From assembly GCA_016786665.1 (NCBI GenBank), contig JAEUVZ010000007.1, positions 62,001 to 126,000 of the forward strand: a stretch of DNA of 64,000 nt. The letters are read 5' to 3'. Below, piece by piece: positions 17,945 to 25,930 of this stretch (the first letter of the stretch is position 1; every line of letters begins with the position of its first letter). Below the pieces are notes generated by a model. That model had not been told where the DNA came from. It made no database searches and saw only the letters and a program-made list of their open reading frames with translations. Position numbers and translations under genes: made by a program. Origin of the DNA: Flavipsychrobacter sp. (GTDB lineage Bacteria > Bacteroidota > Bacteroidia > Chitinophagales > Chitinophagaceae).

Positions 17945-19156
17945 TTAGAAATTGAGCTGTGCCTGCAGGCGCAGGAGCCTGCCCGCCTGTACATTATTCT
18001 GCTTTACAAAATCCTCGAACCTGCGGCGGGAAATGGTGTACATAGCAACAAACTCGAAATTCTTCATAGGTTGCCACTCTACGCCCACCTCGTACTCGTT
18101 TACCGTGTAGCTACGCGCGTCCAGCTCAAACTTTTTTCCGCCGTTATAGTACTGCGCCCGGGCAAACGGGAAGAACAGCTGCTTTTTCCACGGAAGCATG
18201 GCATTGACCATTATATAGCCACCGGTAAGGTTTCGGGTCTCTATAGAGTCAGTAGCGGTATTGAACTCGGGTCCGCGCCCTATATTGTACTCAGCCGTTA
18301 CGCCTATGGGCTGCGGATAAAGCACGAATGTACCCGCTACGCGCTCGTCCATGTAAGTAAAATCGGGACGAACCTTTGTTCCTTTAGAAATCAGGTCGGA
18401 AGCCAGGGTGTATTTACCGGTATAGGCTTGTATCCCCGGCTCTATTATCTGCTTTTTGCCCACCTTAAAGGGATAGGAGGCGCGCGCTACTATATGCGGC
18501 AAGTTATTCAGCTCGGGTTTATTGGCCGTTTGCCCGTTAAACGCGCCAAAGGCAAATACCCCATAATCGCCGGAACCCTTAAGGCCATCGTTTACCAGGG
18601 AAGCAAAGCGTTTGCGTATCTTATCGGGCGCCCAATAGAGGAACACTCCCAAATCACGCTCATTGGAAACGGCACTGTTCAGCGCATCATTCCGGTCGAG
18701 CGGAAGGCGGTTCTGGCTCGATTGCATGTTCTCAAAGCCATAAGGCACCTTGCTCTGGCCTATACGGGCGCGGAAAGTATTCTTCTTATTGAAACCGACA
18801 TCGAAATAGGCATCCCTGATCTGGCCGAAATGCAACCCGGTAGAAGAAGCCGAACTGGCAAAATCGGGCTGAATGTAGAAATAAACCCGCTCGTGCACCT
18901 GCCCGAAGAAGATAACCCGCACCCGGCGGAGAAAAAACCCGCCATTTTCGCCTATGGAGCGGTCGCATTGCTCGCATTTCAGCTTTTCGTTGGTTTCCAG
19001 CAGGCGGTTGTAGCGCGCCTGCACGTAGCCCCGTATAGATACCTTTTCGTACCACCGGGAAGGCTTTGCGTCTGCTGAGATGCTATCCTTTTGGCTATCG
19101 GTCTGGGCGGTTGCGGCAGAGGCGGCAAACAGAAAGAAAAATAATAATTTATTCAC
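17945..19156 (-). CDS. OprP/OprO-type phosphate-selective porin
   Basis: Outer-membrane beta-barrel of 403 residues with a signal peptide ending AATAQ. The mature part opens with SIRGYVQARYNRLLET and contains FFLRRVRVIFFGQVHERVYF, both typical of the phosphate-selective porin O/P family. The final residues RLLRLQAQLNF end in phenylalanine as barrel proteins do. A CxxC (CEQC) sits in the first extracellular segment. It has a good promoter and lies directly upstream of the DUF47-pit pair, so the three probably carry phosphate across both membranes. Anion selectivity is inferred from family and context. Confidence 0.85.
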   Translation of the reverse strand: MNKLLFFFLFAASAATAQTDSQKDSISADAKPSRWYEKVSIRGYVQARYNRLLETNEKLKCEQCDRSIGENGGFFLRRVRVIFFGQVHERVYFYIQPDFASSASSTGLHFGQIRDAYFDVGFNKKNTFRARIGQSKVPYGFENMQSSQNRLPLDRNDALNSAVSNERDLGVFLYWAPDKIRKRFASLVNDGLKGSGDYGVFAFGAFNGQTANKPELNNLPHIVARASYPFKVGKKQIIEPGIQAYTGKYTLASDLISKGTKVRPDFTYMDERVAGTFVLYPQPIGVTAEYNIGRGPEFNTATDSIETRNLTGGYIMVNAMLPWKKQLFFPFARAQYYNGGKKFELDARSYTVNEYEVGVEWQPMKNFEFVAMYTISRRRFEDFVKQNNVQAGRLLRLQAQLNF

Positions 19157-19174
19157 AATTCCTTAATGATGGCG

Positions 19175-19202
19175 CAAAGGTAGTTTCGTATTACAGATAC
19201 AA
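19175..19202 (-). promoter_or_regulatory. Porin gene promoter
   Basis: On the minus strand TTG (19200-19202), 17 bases, then TACCTTTG (19175-19182), a good match to the Bacteroidota sigma consensus. It lies 18 bases before the porin ATG. Confidence 0.7.
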
Positions 19203-19333
19203 TGTAAATTCAATGTTATGTAATTATTAACTCTGAAACCGGGCGTCTGAAATGAGCCATAGCGGCTCATTGACAATAGCCGAACCCTGGAAAACTTAAC
19301 ATTGGGACGAATGGGGGGACAAAAATAAGACCC

Positions 19334-20389
19334 CTAACGGAACTTGACACGGGGGTCGAGGAAGCTGTAGAGCATATCCGTGAGCAGGTTGACAATGATA
19401 AAAATAAAGGCCGTAAGCAGCACGGAACCCATAACGAGGGGAAAATCGAACTTATCAAGGGCGTCTACCGTTATTTTACCCACGCCTTTGTAGCCAAAAA
19501 TATACTCTACAAAGAAGGAACCCGCCAATAGCTCGGCCAGCCAGCCGGATATGGCGGTTACCACGGGATTGAGCGCATTGGGCAGGGCATGCCGGAAAAT
19601 AACCTGGCCGGTAGTGAGCCCCTTGGCATAGGCCGTCCGGATATAGTCCTGGGAGAGGACATCGAGCACGGAACTGCGGGTAAGCTGGGTGATGATGGCC
19701 AGCGGACGGATGCCGAGCGCCACCGCGGGCAGTATAAGGTTGCGGATAGCCAGGTGCCTACCCGTGAAGGGGTCGTAGTCCCAAAGGCTGCCAGTCATAT
19801 TGAGCCCGGTAACGCTATGCAGCAGATAGCCGAACACATAGGCTATCACCAGCCCCGCAAAAAAGGAAGGCATGGAGATACCGGCTACGCTGGCCGCGAT
19901 GGCGGAAGTATCCATCCAGGTGCCCTTTTTAAGAGCGGCCACTATACCCAGCAGGATTCCGAAAAAGGTAGCTATAAGCATAGCCGACAGCGCCAGGATA
20001 ATGGTACCGGGCAACGCCTCGCCCAGTACATCGGCCACATTGCGCTTCGTGTAGTAAGAGCGGCCCATGTAGGGCCATTTTAAGGCCAGGCACTGCTCCC
20101 CGGCGGGCAGCAGTGCTATATAGCCATACTTCTGGCGGGTAGCGCTATCGCCGCCGTGCCAGCCTATGGGCGAAAGATCATTGAGAAAGAGTACATAGCG
20201 CGTGAGCAGGGGCTTATCCAGGTTCATTTCCCGGCGGGCGTTCTCTACGGTCGCTTTATCGCTACGCTGCCCCATGGTGAGCCGCGCGGGATCGCCGGGC
20301 AGCACATTGAACAGGAAAAACACCACGGTGACTACCCCCGCCAACACCAGCAGGCTGTACCGGAGCCGCTTTACCAGGAAACCGAACAC
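19334..20389 (-). CDS. ABC transporter permease, oligopeptide/dipeptide (OppB/DppB) type
   Basis: Inner-membrane permease of 351 residues. It starts with the DppB-like FLVKRLRYSLLVLAGVVTVV and FNVLPGDPARLTMG, has six membrane segments, and carries the EAA loop as YIRTAYAKGLTTGQVIFRHAL. Oligopeptide importers also need a second permease, ATPases and a binding protein. None is adjacent: the next genes on this strand are the DoxX-type gene upstream and the porin downstream. The long periplasmic loop (about 45-110) fits OppB-type proteins of this phylum. It begins 4 bases after the DoxX-type gene, so both may be co-transcribed. Confidence 0.88.
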   Translation of the reverse strand: MFGFLVKRLRYSLLVLAGVVTVVFFLFNVLPGDPARLTMGQRSDKATVENARREMNLDKPLLTRYVLFLNDLSPIGWHGGDSATRQKYGYIALLPAGEQCLALKWPYMGRSYYTKRNVADVLGEALPGTIILALSAMLIATFFGILLGIVAALKKGTWMDTSAIAASVAGISMPSFFAGLVIAYVFGYLLHSVTGLNMTGSLWDYDPFTGRHLAIRNLILPAVALGIRPLAIITQLTRSSVLDVLSQDYIRTAYAKGLTTGQVIFRHALPNALNPVVTAISGWLAELLAGSFFVEYIFGYKGVGKITVDALDKFDFPLVMGSVLLTAFIFIIVNLLTDMLYSFLDPRVKFR

Positions 20390-20393
20390 CTGC

Positions 20394-21518
20394 CTACTTC
20401 AGTTTTCCGTTTACCATTACCGCATCTTTGGGGTAGTCCATATAGCTCCATTTATTCACTATGGTACCCTTATCCAGCAGCATGAGGCCGGGATTGCTGC
20501 GAAGAGCTGTCTTGCTGGCCACTCCGTCCAGCGTGTAGAATGGTACATTTTCCAGCCCATGCTCCTTACGGAATGCCGCCGCTTCTCCCTTGCCCGCCGA
20601 GCACAATACGTAGAATGGAATATTCTGCTTCTGCGCATTGGCGATGAGCGATTTGAGCACATCCATATTGGAGGTGTTGGCCTTCTCTACATCGCGCACA
20701 AACCAGAGATACGTTGGGCCGGGGGTAGAAAGTATGGCCTGGGTAACATCCGCTCCAGACTCATCGCTGATAACAAAATCCTTTATTTCCACCTCGCAGT
20801 TGCCCTTACGCACCAGGCTGTCTATCCGGTCTACATATACCCATGTCGTATCCTGCCAGGGGATATCAGTGGAGGCAAACTTCTGCTGCACCCCACCCTT
20901 CTCGTAGATAAATATGTTAACAAAGCTATCGGGCACGCAATCCGCGGGCGGCTGTATCTTCTCCATGATGTTCGCATTCTTCTTATAGGGGAGGCAATCG
21001 TGGAAAGGCAGGTGCTTCAGCGCCCACCATTGTATGCCGAACGCGAACAAGGTTACTACCGCCATCACTATATGGCCTACCTTACCCTTCAGTACGGGCT
21101 GAACGCGCTTGCTGAACAGGAACAATACCAGCGACATAGCCGTGAGCACCACATCTTTCCAGAACGTTTCCTCGTTGGAAATCTTAATACAATCGCCGAA
21201 ACAGCCACACTCCTTCACCTTATCGGTAAACAGGGCATATGCCGTAACGAACAGGAACCATGCATTGAGCAGCAGCATGAGCACGGAGAATATCCGGAAC
21301 GCATAGCCCAGCAGCACGGCCACACCTGAGATAATCTCGAAAGCAATAATAAGTACAGAGAACGTAAAAGCGTACTCATTGAGCAAGGTAAGGTGCAGCA
21401 CCTCGAAGAACTCCTGCATCTTATAGGTGAGCCCCAGCGGATCATTCGCCTTTACCAGGCCCGAGAAGATAAACAATCCACCAACGATTATGCGGAATAA
21501 CCAGAGCAAATATTTCAT
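20394..21518 (-). CDS. DoxX-like membrane protein with C-terminal thioredoxin-like domain (BT_3928 family)
   Basis: A 374-residue protein from the ATG at 21518 (a TTG two codons upstream is less likely). The first four membrane helices form a DoxX-like bundle (IIVGGLFIFSGLVKANDPLG) with the motif KECGCFGDC after the third. A fifth helix follows near residue 145. The C-terminal half is periplasmic and has a thioredoxin-like outline (TYLWFVRDVEKA, IPFYVLCSAG, NVPFYTLDG, NPGLMLLDKG) but without CxxC. BT_3928-type proteins commonly lie beside DUF1599 and folP in Bacteroidota, as here. Function is unknown; a redox-linked role is plausible. Confidence 0.75.
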   Translation of the reverse strand: MKYLLWLFRIIVGGLFIFSGLVKANDPLGLTYKMQEFFEVLHLTLLNEYAFTFSVLIIAFEIISGVAVLLGYAFRIFSVLMLLLNAWFLFVTAYALFTDKVKECGCFGDCIKISNEETFWKDVVLTAMSLVLFLFSKRVQPVLKGKVGHIVMAVVTLFAFGIQWWALKHLPFHDCLPYKKNANIMEKIQPPADCVPDSFVNIFIYEKGGVQQKFASTDIPWQDTTWVYVDRIDSLVRKGNCEVEIKDFVISDESGADVTQAILSTPGPTYLWFVRDVEKANTSNMDVLKSLIANAQKQNIPFYVLCSAGKGEAAAFRKEHGLENVPFYTLDGVASKTALRSNPGLMLLDKGTIVNKWSYMDYPKDAVMVNGKLK

Positions 21519-21606
21519 AAGCAACGTTTAGCGATGATAAGTTTACTAAAAATAAAGAAAAAGCATTCATCTAACCGCTCCCTGAAGAGCGGGAAGAATG
21601 TTAAAA

Positions 21607-22140
21607 TTACTTTTCAAGCTTAATTAATGCGAAAATCGCGTAGTTGATGATATCGCAAAAATTAGCGTCTATTCCTTCTGAAACGATGGTCTGGCCATCG
21701 TTGGCCAGTATCTGCTTAATGCGCAGGAGCTTCACCAGCACGAGGTCTACAAACGACTGCTGGCTCATATCGCGCCACGCCTCGCCATAGTCGTGGTTTT
21801 TCTGCATCATCAGGTCTTCTACCTCCGCGGCCTTGCGCTCGTACCAGTCTTTGGCCTCGGCCGGGTCCAGCTCGGTATTGTCGTTACCCGCCAGTGCCGA
21901 CTGTATGAGGGCGATAATGCCGTAGTTAACAATGGCCACGAATTCGCTTTCTATGCTGTCGCCAATTTTTTGTGTTCCCAGCTCCTGTATCTGGCGTATT
22001 CGCCACGCTTTGATGTAAATTTGGTCAACTATGGAAATAGTACGCAATACGCGCCATGAAGTACCGTAGTCGCGCGCCTTTTTTGCGTACAGGTCTTTGC
22101 AGCGGCCTACAACCTCGCGGTATTGCTCTAAAGTATTCAT
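21607..22140 (-). CDS. DUF1599 domain protein, tandem duplicated
   Basis: A cytoplasmic 177-residue protein starting at the ATG at 22140, within the divergent region with folP. It is made of two related halves: ARDYGTSWRVLRTISIVDQI with FVAIVNYGIIALIQ, and NHDYGEAWRDMSQQSFVDLV with FCDIINYAIFALIK. The K-x-x-DYG-x-x-W signature and the terminal helix are the DUF1599 features, related by fold to nucleotide-pyrophosphatase-like helical proteins. Its neighbours folP and the DoxX-type gene are conserved in the phylum. Function is unknown. Confidence 0.8.
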   Translation of the reverse strand: MNTLEQYREVVGRCKDLYAKKARDYGTSWRVLRTISIVDQIYIKAWRIRQIQELGTQKIGDSIESEFVAIVNYGIIALIQSALAGNDNTELDPAEAKDWYERKAAEVEDLMMQKNHDYGEAWRDMSQQSFVDLVLVKLLRIKQILANDGQTIVSEGIDANFCDIINYAIFALIKLEK

Positions 22141-22188
22141 AGTTGCGCTATTGCCGATGGAACTATTGTGCATTTTCTTTGTTAGCCA

Positions 22189-23043
22189 ATGAACGCCAAA
22201 AATACACTTTTACCCATTACCAGCACCCTGCAAAGCCGGGGGCGCCTGCTGGACCTGTCGGCCCCGGTAGTAATGGGCATACTGAACGCCACCCCGGACA
22301 GCTTTTACAACAAAGGCAGGGACAGCGACCTGGCCTCGCTGCTGCAAACCGCAGAGCAGATGCTGGAATCCGGCGCTACCCTGCTGGACCTAGGGGGCGC
22401 CTCTACCCGACCGGGGGCCCCAATAAGCAATGCCGACGAGGAACTGCAGCGCGTGCTGCCGGTAATACAGGCATTGACCGCCCGGTTTCCAGGGGTATGG
22501 CTGTCGGTAGATACCTACCATGCCGAGGTAGCCCGGCAAGCGGTGGAAGCTGGTGTCTCCCTAATAAACGATGTAAGCAGCGGGGATATAGACCCGGACA
22601 TGCTGCCCACGGTAGCCCGCCTGCGGGTGCCTTATATAGCCATGCACATGCAAGGCACACCGGAAACCATGCAACAACAGCCTGAGTATGGCGACGTAGT
22701 AGCAGATGTGCGCGACTACCTGCGCGGCAAATGCGACCTGTGCCGGGCACATGGCATAGCCGATGTAATAGTGGACCCGGGGTTCGGGTTTGGGAAGACG
22801 ACAGAACACAACTTCGCCCTGCTGAACAATCTGCACACCTTCCGGATGCTGGGGCGGCCGGTGCTGGCCGGGCTCTCCCGAAAATCGATGATATGCAAGC
22901 CCCTTCGCATAGGCCCGGAAAACGCCCTGAACGGCACCACAGCCCTACACGTTATTGCCCTGCAGCAGGGAGCCAATATACTACGGGTACATGATGTAAA
23001 GGAAGCGGTGGAGGTGATAAAGCTGATGAAACATCTGTCGTAG
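22189..23043 (+). CDS. folP: Dihydropteroate synthase
   Basis: Folate enzyme joining 6-hydroxymethyl-7,8-dihydropterin pyrophosphate to p-aminobenzoate; the target of sulfonamides. It has 284 residues, the normal length. The TIM-barrel motifs are all present: VMGILNATPDSFYNKGRD, GATLLDLGGASTRPGA, SVDTYHAEVARQA, INDVSSG, VDPGFGFGKTTEHN and AGLSRKSMI. The ATG is 49 bases from the divergent DUF1599 start. A weak promoter, TTG-N20-TTTCTTTG, overlaps the 5' end of DUF1599. Confidence 0.97.
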   Translation: MNAKNTLLPITSTLQSRGRLLDLSAPVVMGILNATPDSFYNKGRDSDLASLLQTAEQMLESGATLLDLGGASTRPGAPISNADEELQRVLPVIQALTARFPGVWLSVDTYHAEVARQAVEAGVSLINDVSSGDIDPDMLPTVARLRVPYIAMHMQGTPETMQQQPEYGDVVADVRDYLRGKCDLCRAHGIADVIVDPGFGFGKTTEHNFALLNNLHTFRMLGRPVLAGLSRKSMICKPLRIGPENALNGTTALHVIALQQGANILRVHDVKEAVEVIKLMKHLS

Positions 23044-23095
23044 TTCATCAATTTCTTGTAGAACACATCCTAAGCCCAAAGACATCTTTTTTTGG

Positions 23096-23103
23096 TAAAT
23101 TTG
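23096..23103 (+). promoter_or_regulatory. -7 element of the antitoxin gene
   Basis: TAAATTTG fits TAnnTTTG, 26 bases before the ATG. No -33 TTG at the right distance. Confidence 0.4.
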
Positions 23104-23128
23104 TAGAAGCTACAAGACAATCTATACT

Positions 23129-23341
23129 ATGCTCACAATACACCCCCAATACATCACAGACTCAGCGGGAAAGAAAATATCTGTCATCATCCCGATGAAC
23201 GAATTTAATAGCATACTAGAGGAATTAGAAGAATTGGAAGACGTGAAGCTATACGATGAGGCAAAATTATCCGATGAGCCCACAGTTCCCATTGACGAAG
23301 CATTCAAGATAATTGAGGCCAATAGGAAAAATAAGGGTTAA
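23129..23341 (+). CDS. Phd/YefM-like antitoxin, probably orphaned
   Basis: A 70-residue acidic protein. MLTIHPQYITDSAGKKISVI and MNEFNSILEELEELEDVKLY match the N-terminal DNA-binding half and central helix of small type II antitoxins common in Bacteroidota, which pair with RelE/ParE toxins. The C-terminal toxin-binding segment is acidic (EAKLSDEPTVPIDEAFKIIE). Its stop overlaps the next ATG as TAATG, the classical toxin-antitoxin coupling. That downstream frame is broken, so the antitoxin has no intact partner here. It could act on another chromosomal toxin or be decaying itself. Confidence 0.7.
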   Translation: MLTIHPQYITDSAGKKISVIIPMNEFNSILEELEELEDVKLYDEAKLSDEPTVPIDEAFKIIEANRKNKG

Positions 23342-23409
23342 TGGCGTATCAGATATCTTTAAAAAAACAGTGTGGTATAGGTCTTTCAACACCCGCATCT
23401 GCAAGGTAG
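23341..23409 (+). pseudogene. RelE/ParE-type toxin stub
   Basis: The ATG overlaps the antitoxin stop. Translation reads MAYQISLKKQ and then leaves the family pattern, ending after 22 codons. MAYQI-L-K is the usual beginning of RelE-like toxins paired with this antitoxin, which are about 85-95 residues long. Frames further on contain only short fragments that could be toxin remains (for example RICKVERDYG near 23395-23425). This looks like loss of the toxin by internal deletion and frameshift, though only about nine residues support the family call. Confidence 0.5.
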
Positions 23410-23553
23410 AGCGGGATTATGGGATGAGCGGGGATTCTTTAGATTAGCTGAATGGCCGGGATGAGTGTTATGACCATCAATTGCGATAGATTGGCTTATT
23501 CGTAATTCATCTGCCTGGCAAAACATTCCATAGGTGCTATTAATCACTTAACC

Positions 23554-24210
23554 ATGTTAAATACTGTAACCCTGGCTAACATTCAAAAAATACTTGTTTC
23601 CGCGCTGGCACTACTTATAGGTGGCTGCCAAGTGTATGTTTCTGCCGACGGGAGCAAGCACCGGCAGTTTTTACCGGCAAAAGACAATACCCGTGCAACC
23701 AGCCTGGATACTGCGTGTTTCATTCGTCGTCCACCTTGGGAAGTAGCTCACGGCATTTTGCCAACAGATGTACAAGGCCGGAGGATAATAGTACCTGTAA
23801 CCGGAGCAGACATGAAAACCCTGGCTAATGATACTACAGAACACTATCTATATTTTGCCAATCCGGGCTGCCCGGCAACTGCACTTGACATCCGTATAAT
23901 GGACAGCCTGGCGCAAGCAGGGAAGCGTGTGCTGGTGTTGTCACTCAGGAAAAACTATGCAACTATTGACTCTTTGCTCAAAAAAACTTCCTTCGCAGGA
24001 CAGCCCTACTATGTGCCAGAGCATTCCAGGTATGGTAATGTGCTACTGGTAAAACAAATCAGGTTCATAAAGGAGCTCTGTGAGTCTTGTTATACTCAGT
24101 ACCGCGACGATTTGGCTTTAGCCAGCTATGTTGTTGCAGGCAAAGGGACTGTCAGGGTTGTTATGCATAATGATGCGGATAATTTGCTGAGTCGCCCCGT
24201 ATCCCCCTGA
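23554..24210 (+). CDS. Hypothetical lipoprotein with thioredoxin-like outline
   Basis: A 218-residue protein whose signal sequence ends in the lipobox LIGGC (Cys25), so it is probably a lipoprotein. I recognise no family. The segment EHYLYFANPGCPATALDIRI, followed by GKRVLVLSLRKNYATIDSLL, has the strand-Cys-helix-strand look of a thioredoxin-like fold, with one cysteine instead of CxxC. The C-terminus contains another pair, CESC (about residue 177). It stands alone between the toxin stub and a convergent acyltransferase-like gene. Confidence 0.6.
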   Translation: MLNTVTLANIQKILVSALALLIGGCQVYVSADGSKHRQFLPAKDNTRATSLDTACFIRRPPWEVAHGILPTDVQGRRIIVPVTGADMKTLANDTTEHYLYFANPGCPATALDIRIMDSLAQAGKRVLVLSLRKNYATIDSLLKKTSFAGQPYYVPEHSRYGNVLLVKQIRFIKELCESCYTQYRDDLALASYVVAGKGTVRVVMHNDADNLLSRPVSP

Positions 24211-24281
24211 AGGGGAAATGTTTAGTGACGGACTTGTACAAGAAGTCAATCTGTCCTGTGCCCGGCGTGGAACAATTTGCC

Positions 24282-25439
24282 TCATCCGATTATCTCCCTT
24301 CGTTTAAATTCCTTTTCCCTGTTGAACAGGTAGCGATAGGTGGATAGCTTTCGGCTGAGGTGGGTGCCGAGGCTTTGGGAGATGTGCACCATTTTGGGGT
24401 TGAAGTCGCCAATCCATTGTATCTCGTAGCGCTCATATTTACGCCTGGGCTGTATCACGTTGGCCCCTTCTATTATAAGATAACCGTCTACTCCTTTGCC
24501 CTGGAACTCAGGGACTACACCAAAGACAATGCCTACAAAGCGGTCGCACTTGCCAAACTTTTGCAGCCAGAGAAAATGTAATTTTTGCAAGAGCCCGAAT
24601 TTTCCATTCATGTGCCTGAAATACTGGTTGAGGTCGGGTATATTGACCCACATGGCAATGGGTTCATCGTGATAATATGCAAACCAAATGATGTGCTCGT
24701 CCATAACGGGCAGCATAGCCTTGAACATCTTCAACACCGTCTTTTCTTCCAGCCCCTTTTCTCCGCGGCCAGCCCACGCCTTGTTATAGATACAGGTAAA
24801 ATCGGCGACGTATTTAGCCAGCCTGCTCTTTTCTATGTGGCGGGCGGAATAGCCCGGGTCTTTAGATAGCTCCGCATGGTACTTATAAAACTTATCCTGC
24901 AGGGGGGCATCCACATGAAGCGCGTAGCAAAGCTGATGGTAATAGACCTGGAAACCATAGGACTCCAGTAGCTGCTGGTAGTAAGGCGGATTGTAGTTCA
25001 TGCAATAGAGCGGCTGCTGGAAGCCGAGCACCTGCAGCCCCCACCATCGCTCCTTCTCCCCAAAATTAATGGGCCCGTCCATGGCCTGCATGCCGCGTTG
25101 CCGTAGCCACTCCCGGCAATGGTGGAACATGAAATGCGCGGCGGCTGTATCGTTTATACACTCAAAAAAGCCAATGCCCCCCGTAGGCTGTTCCTGGTCG
25201 TTGCTGTACTTAGCACTTACAAAGGCTGCTATGCGGCCTATGACCGTACCCGCCTCATCCACCAATATCCACCGGCAACACTCCCCATCGCGAAACAGCT
25301 TATTGCGGCCAGGGTCGAACACCTCCTCTATATCCTTATCGAGCGGGCGAATCCAATTGGGGTCGTTGCGGTAAATGCGCACCGCCAGGTCCAAAAAAGC
25401 CCTCTTGTCTTGTTCCGTTCTAACTTCCTTTAATTCCAT
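24282..25439 (-). CDS. GNAT-like N-acetyltransferase
   Basis: A 385-residue cytoplasmic protein. The start at 25439 is supported by a promoter whose -7 element ends 7 bases upstream; the longer frame adds eight residues inside that promoter. The N-terminal part (MELKEVRTEQDKRAFLDLAV, then RWILVDEAGTVIGRIAAFVS) resembles a GNAT domain, and the acetyl-CoA loop could be PEFQGKGVDGYLI near residue 310. Such large proteins, with NFGEKERWWGLQVLGFQQP in the middle, occur across Bacteroidota with no known substrate. Confidence 0.7.
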   Translation of the reverse strand: MELKEVRTEQDKRAFLDLAVRIYRNDPNWIRPLDKDIEEVFDPGRNKLFRDGECCRWILVDEAGTVIGRIAAFVSAKYSNDQEQPTGGIGFFECINDTAAAHFMFHHCREWLRQRGMQAMDGPINFGEKERWWGLQVLGFQQPLYCMNYNPPYYQQLLESYGFQVYYHQLCYALHVDAPLQDKFYKYHAELSKDPGYSARHIEKSRLAKYVADFTCIYNKAWAGRGEKGLEEKTVLKMFKAMLPVMDEHIIWFAYYHDEPIAMWVNIPDLNQYFRHMNGKFGLLQKLHFLWLQKFGKCDRFVGIVFGVVPEFQGKGVDGYLIIEGANVIQPRRKYERYEIQWIGDFNPKMVHISQSLGTHLSRKLSTYRYLFNREKEFKRREIIG

Positions 25440-25445
25440 CCGGCA

Positions 25446-25479
25446 CAAAAGTACGGAAGGCAACAGGAGCAGCCATCAA
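25446..25479 (-). promoter_or_regulatory. Promoter of the GNAT-like gene
   Basis: On the minus strand TTG (25477-25479), 23 bases, TACTTTTG (25446-25453). The -7 element ends 7 bases before the ATG, so the mRNA would be nearly leaderless. Confidence 0.6.
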
Positions 25480-25930
25480 CAAATGCCTGCCTGCCAGCGC
25501 CCGCCTACCATTTTAATGTAACTAAACGCCACAACATGGAATAATTGAAAAGCCGCTCCAGGAAAGGGTTTTGGAAGAAGCACCTGGTTTTTAGTTACAT
25601 TTTGCTATCATATACTTACATCACACTTTCATCGTATCTACAGACAATTACAGCATACTGACAGACAACTACATGGTAGTAACAGATGGTGCCATTTTGC
25701 TTTCATTTTACTTTCATTGATGTTTTTACTTAATTTATATTTAATTGACAATAAAATCATTACGCCACAATATTGCCTAAAATAAAGGTACGACCCAATG
25801 CCCTGAACAACAAAAATTGATATGCACACTGGCGGCTACCGCCTTGCCGAACGCAACGCCCCCACCGCAGCCACACGCGAGCCAGGCAGGCACAAGCCAT
25901 TATCAAAGATTTTCTTTAGATTGCCATAGA
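25480..25930. other. Gene-free stretch with short direct repeats
   Basis: AT-rich sequence between two divergent genes. CAGACAATTACA (25641-25652) and CAGACAACTACA (25662-25673) repeat at 21-base spacing, and TTTCATTTTACTTTCATT follows. An in-frame upstream extension of the downstream gene is open but not conserved-looking. Either gene could be regulated from here. No RNA gene was recognised. Confidence 0.45.

Noticed and set aside
22131-22173. DUF1599 start at 22173
   Set aside because: The additional 11 residues lie in the divergent folP promoter region; the ATG at 22140 matches the usual family start.
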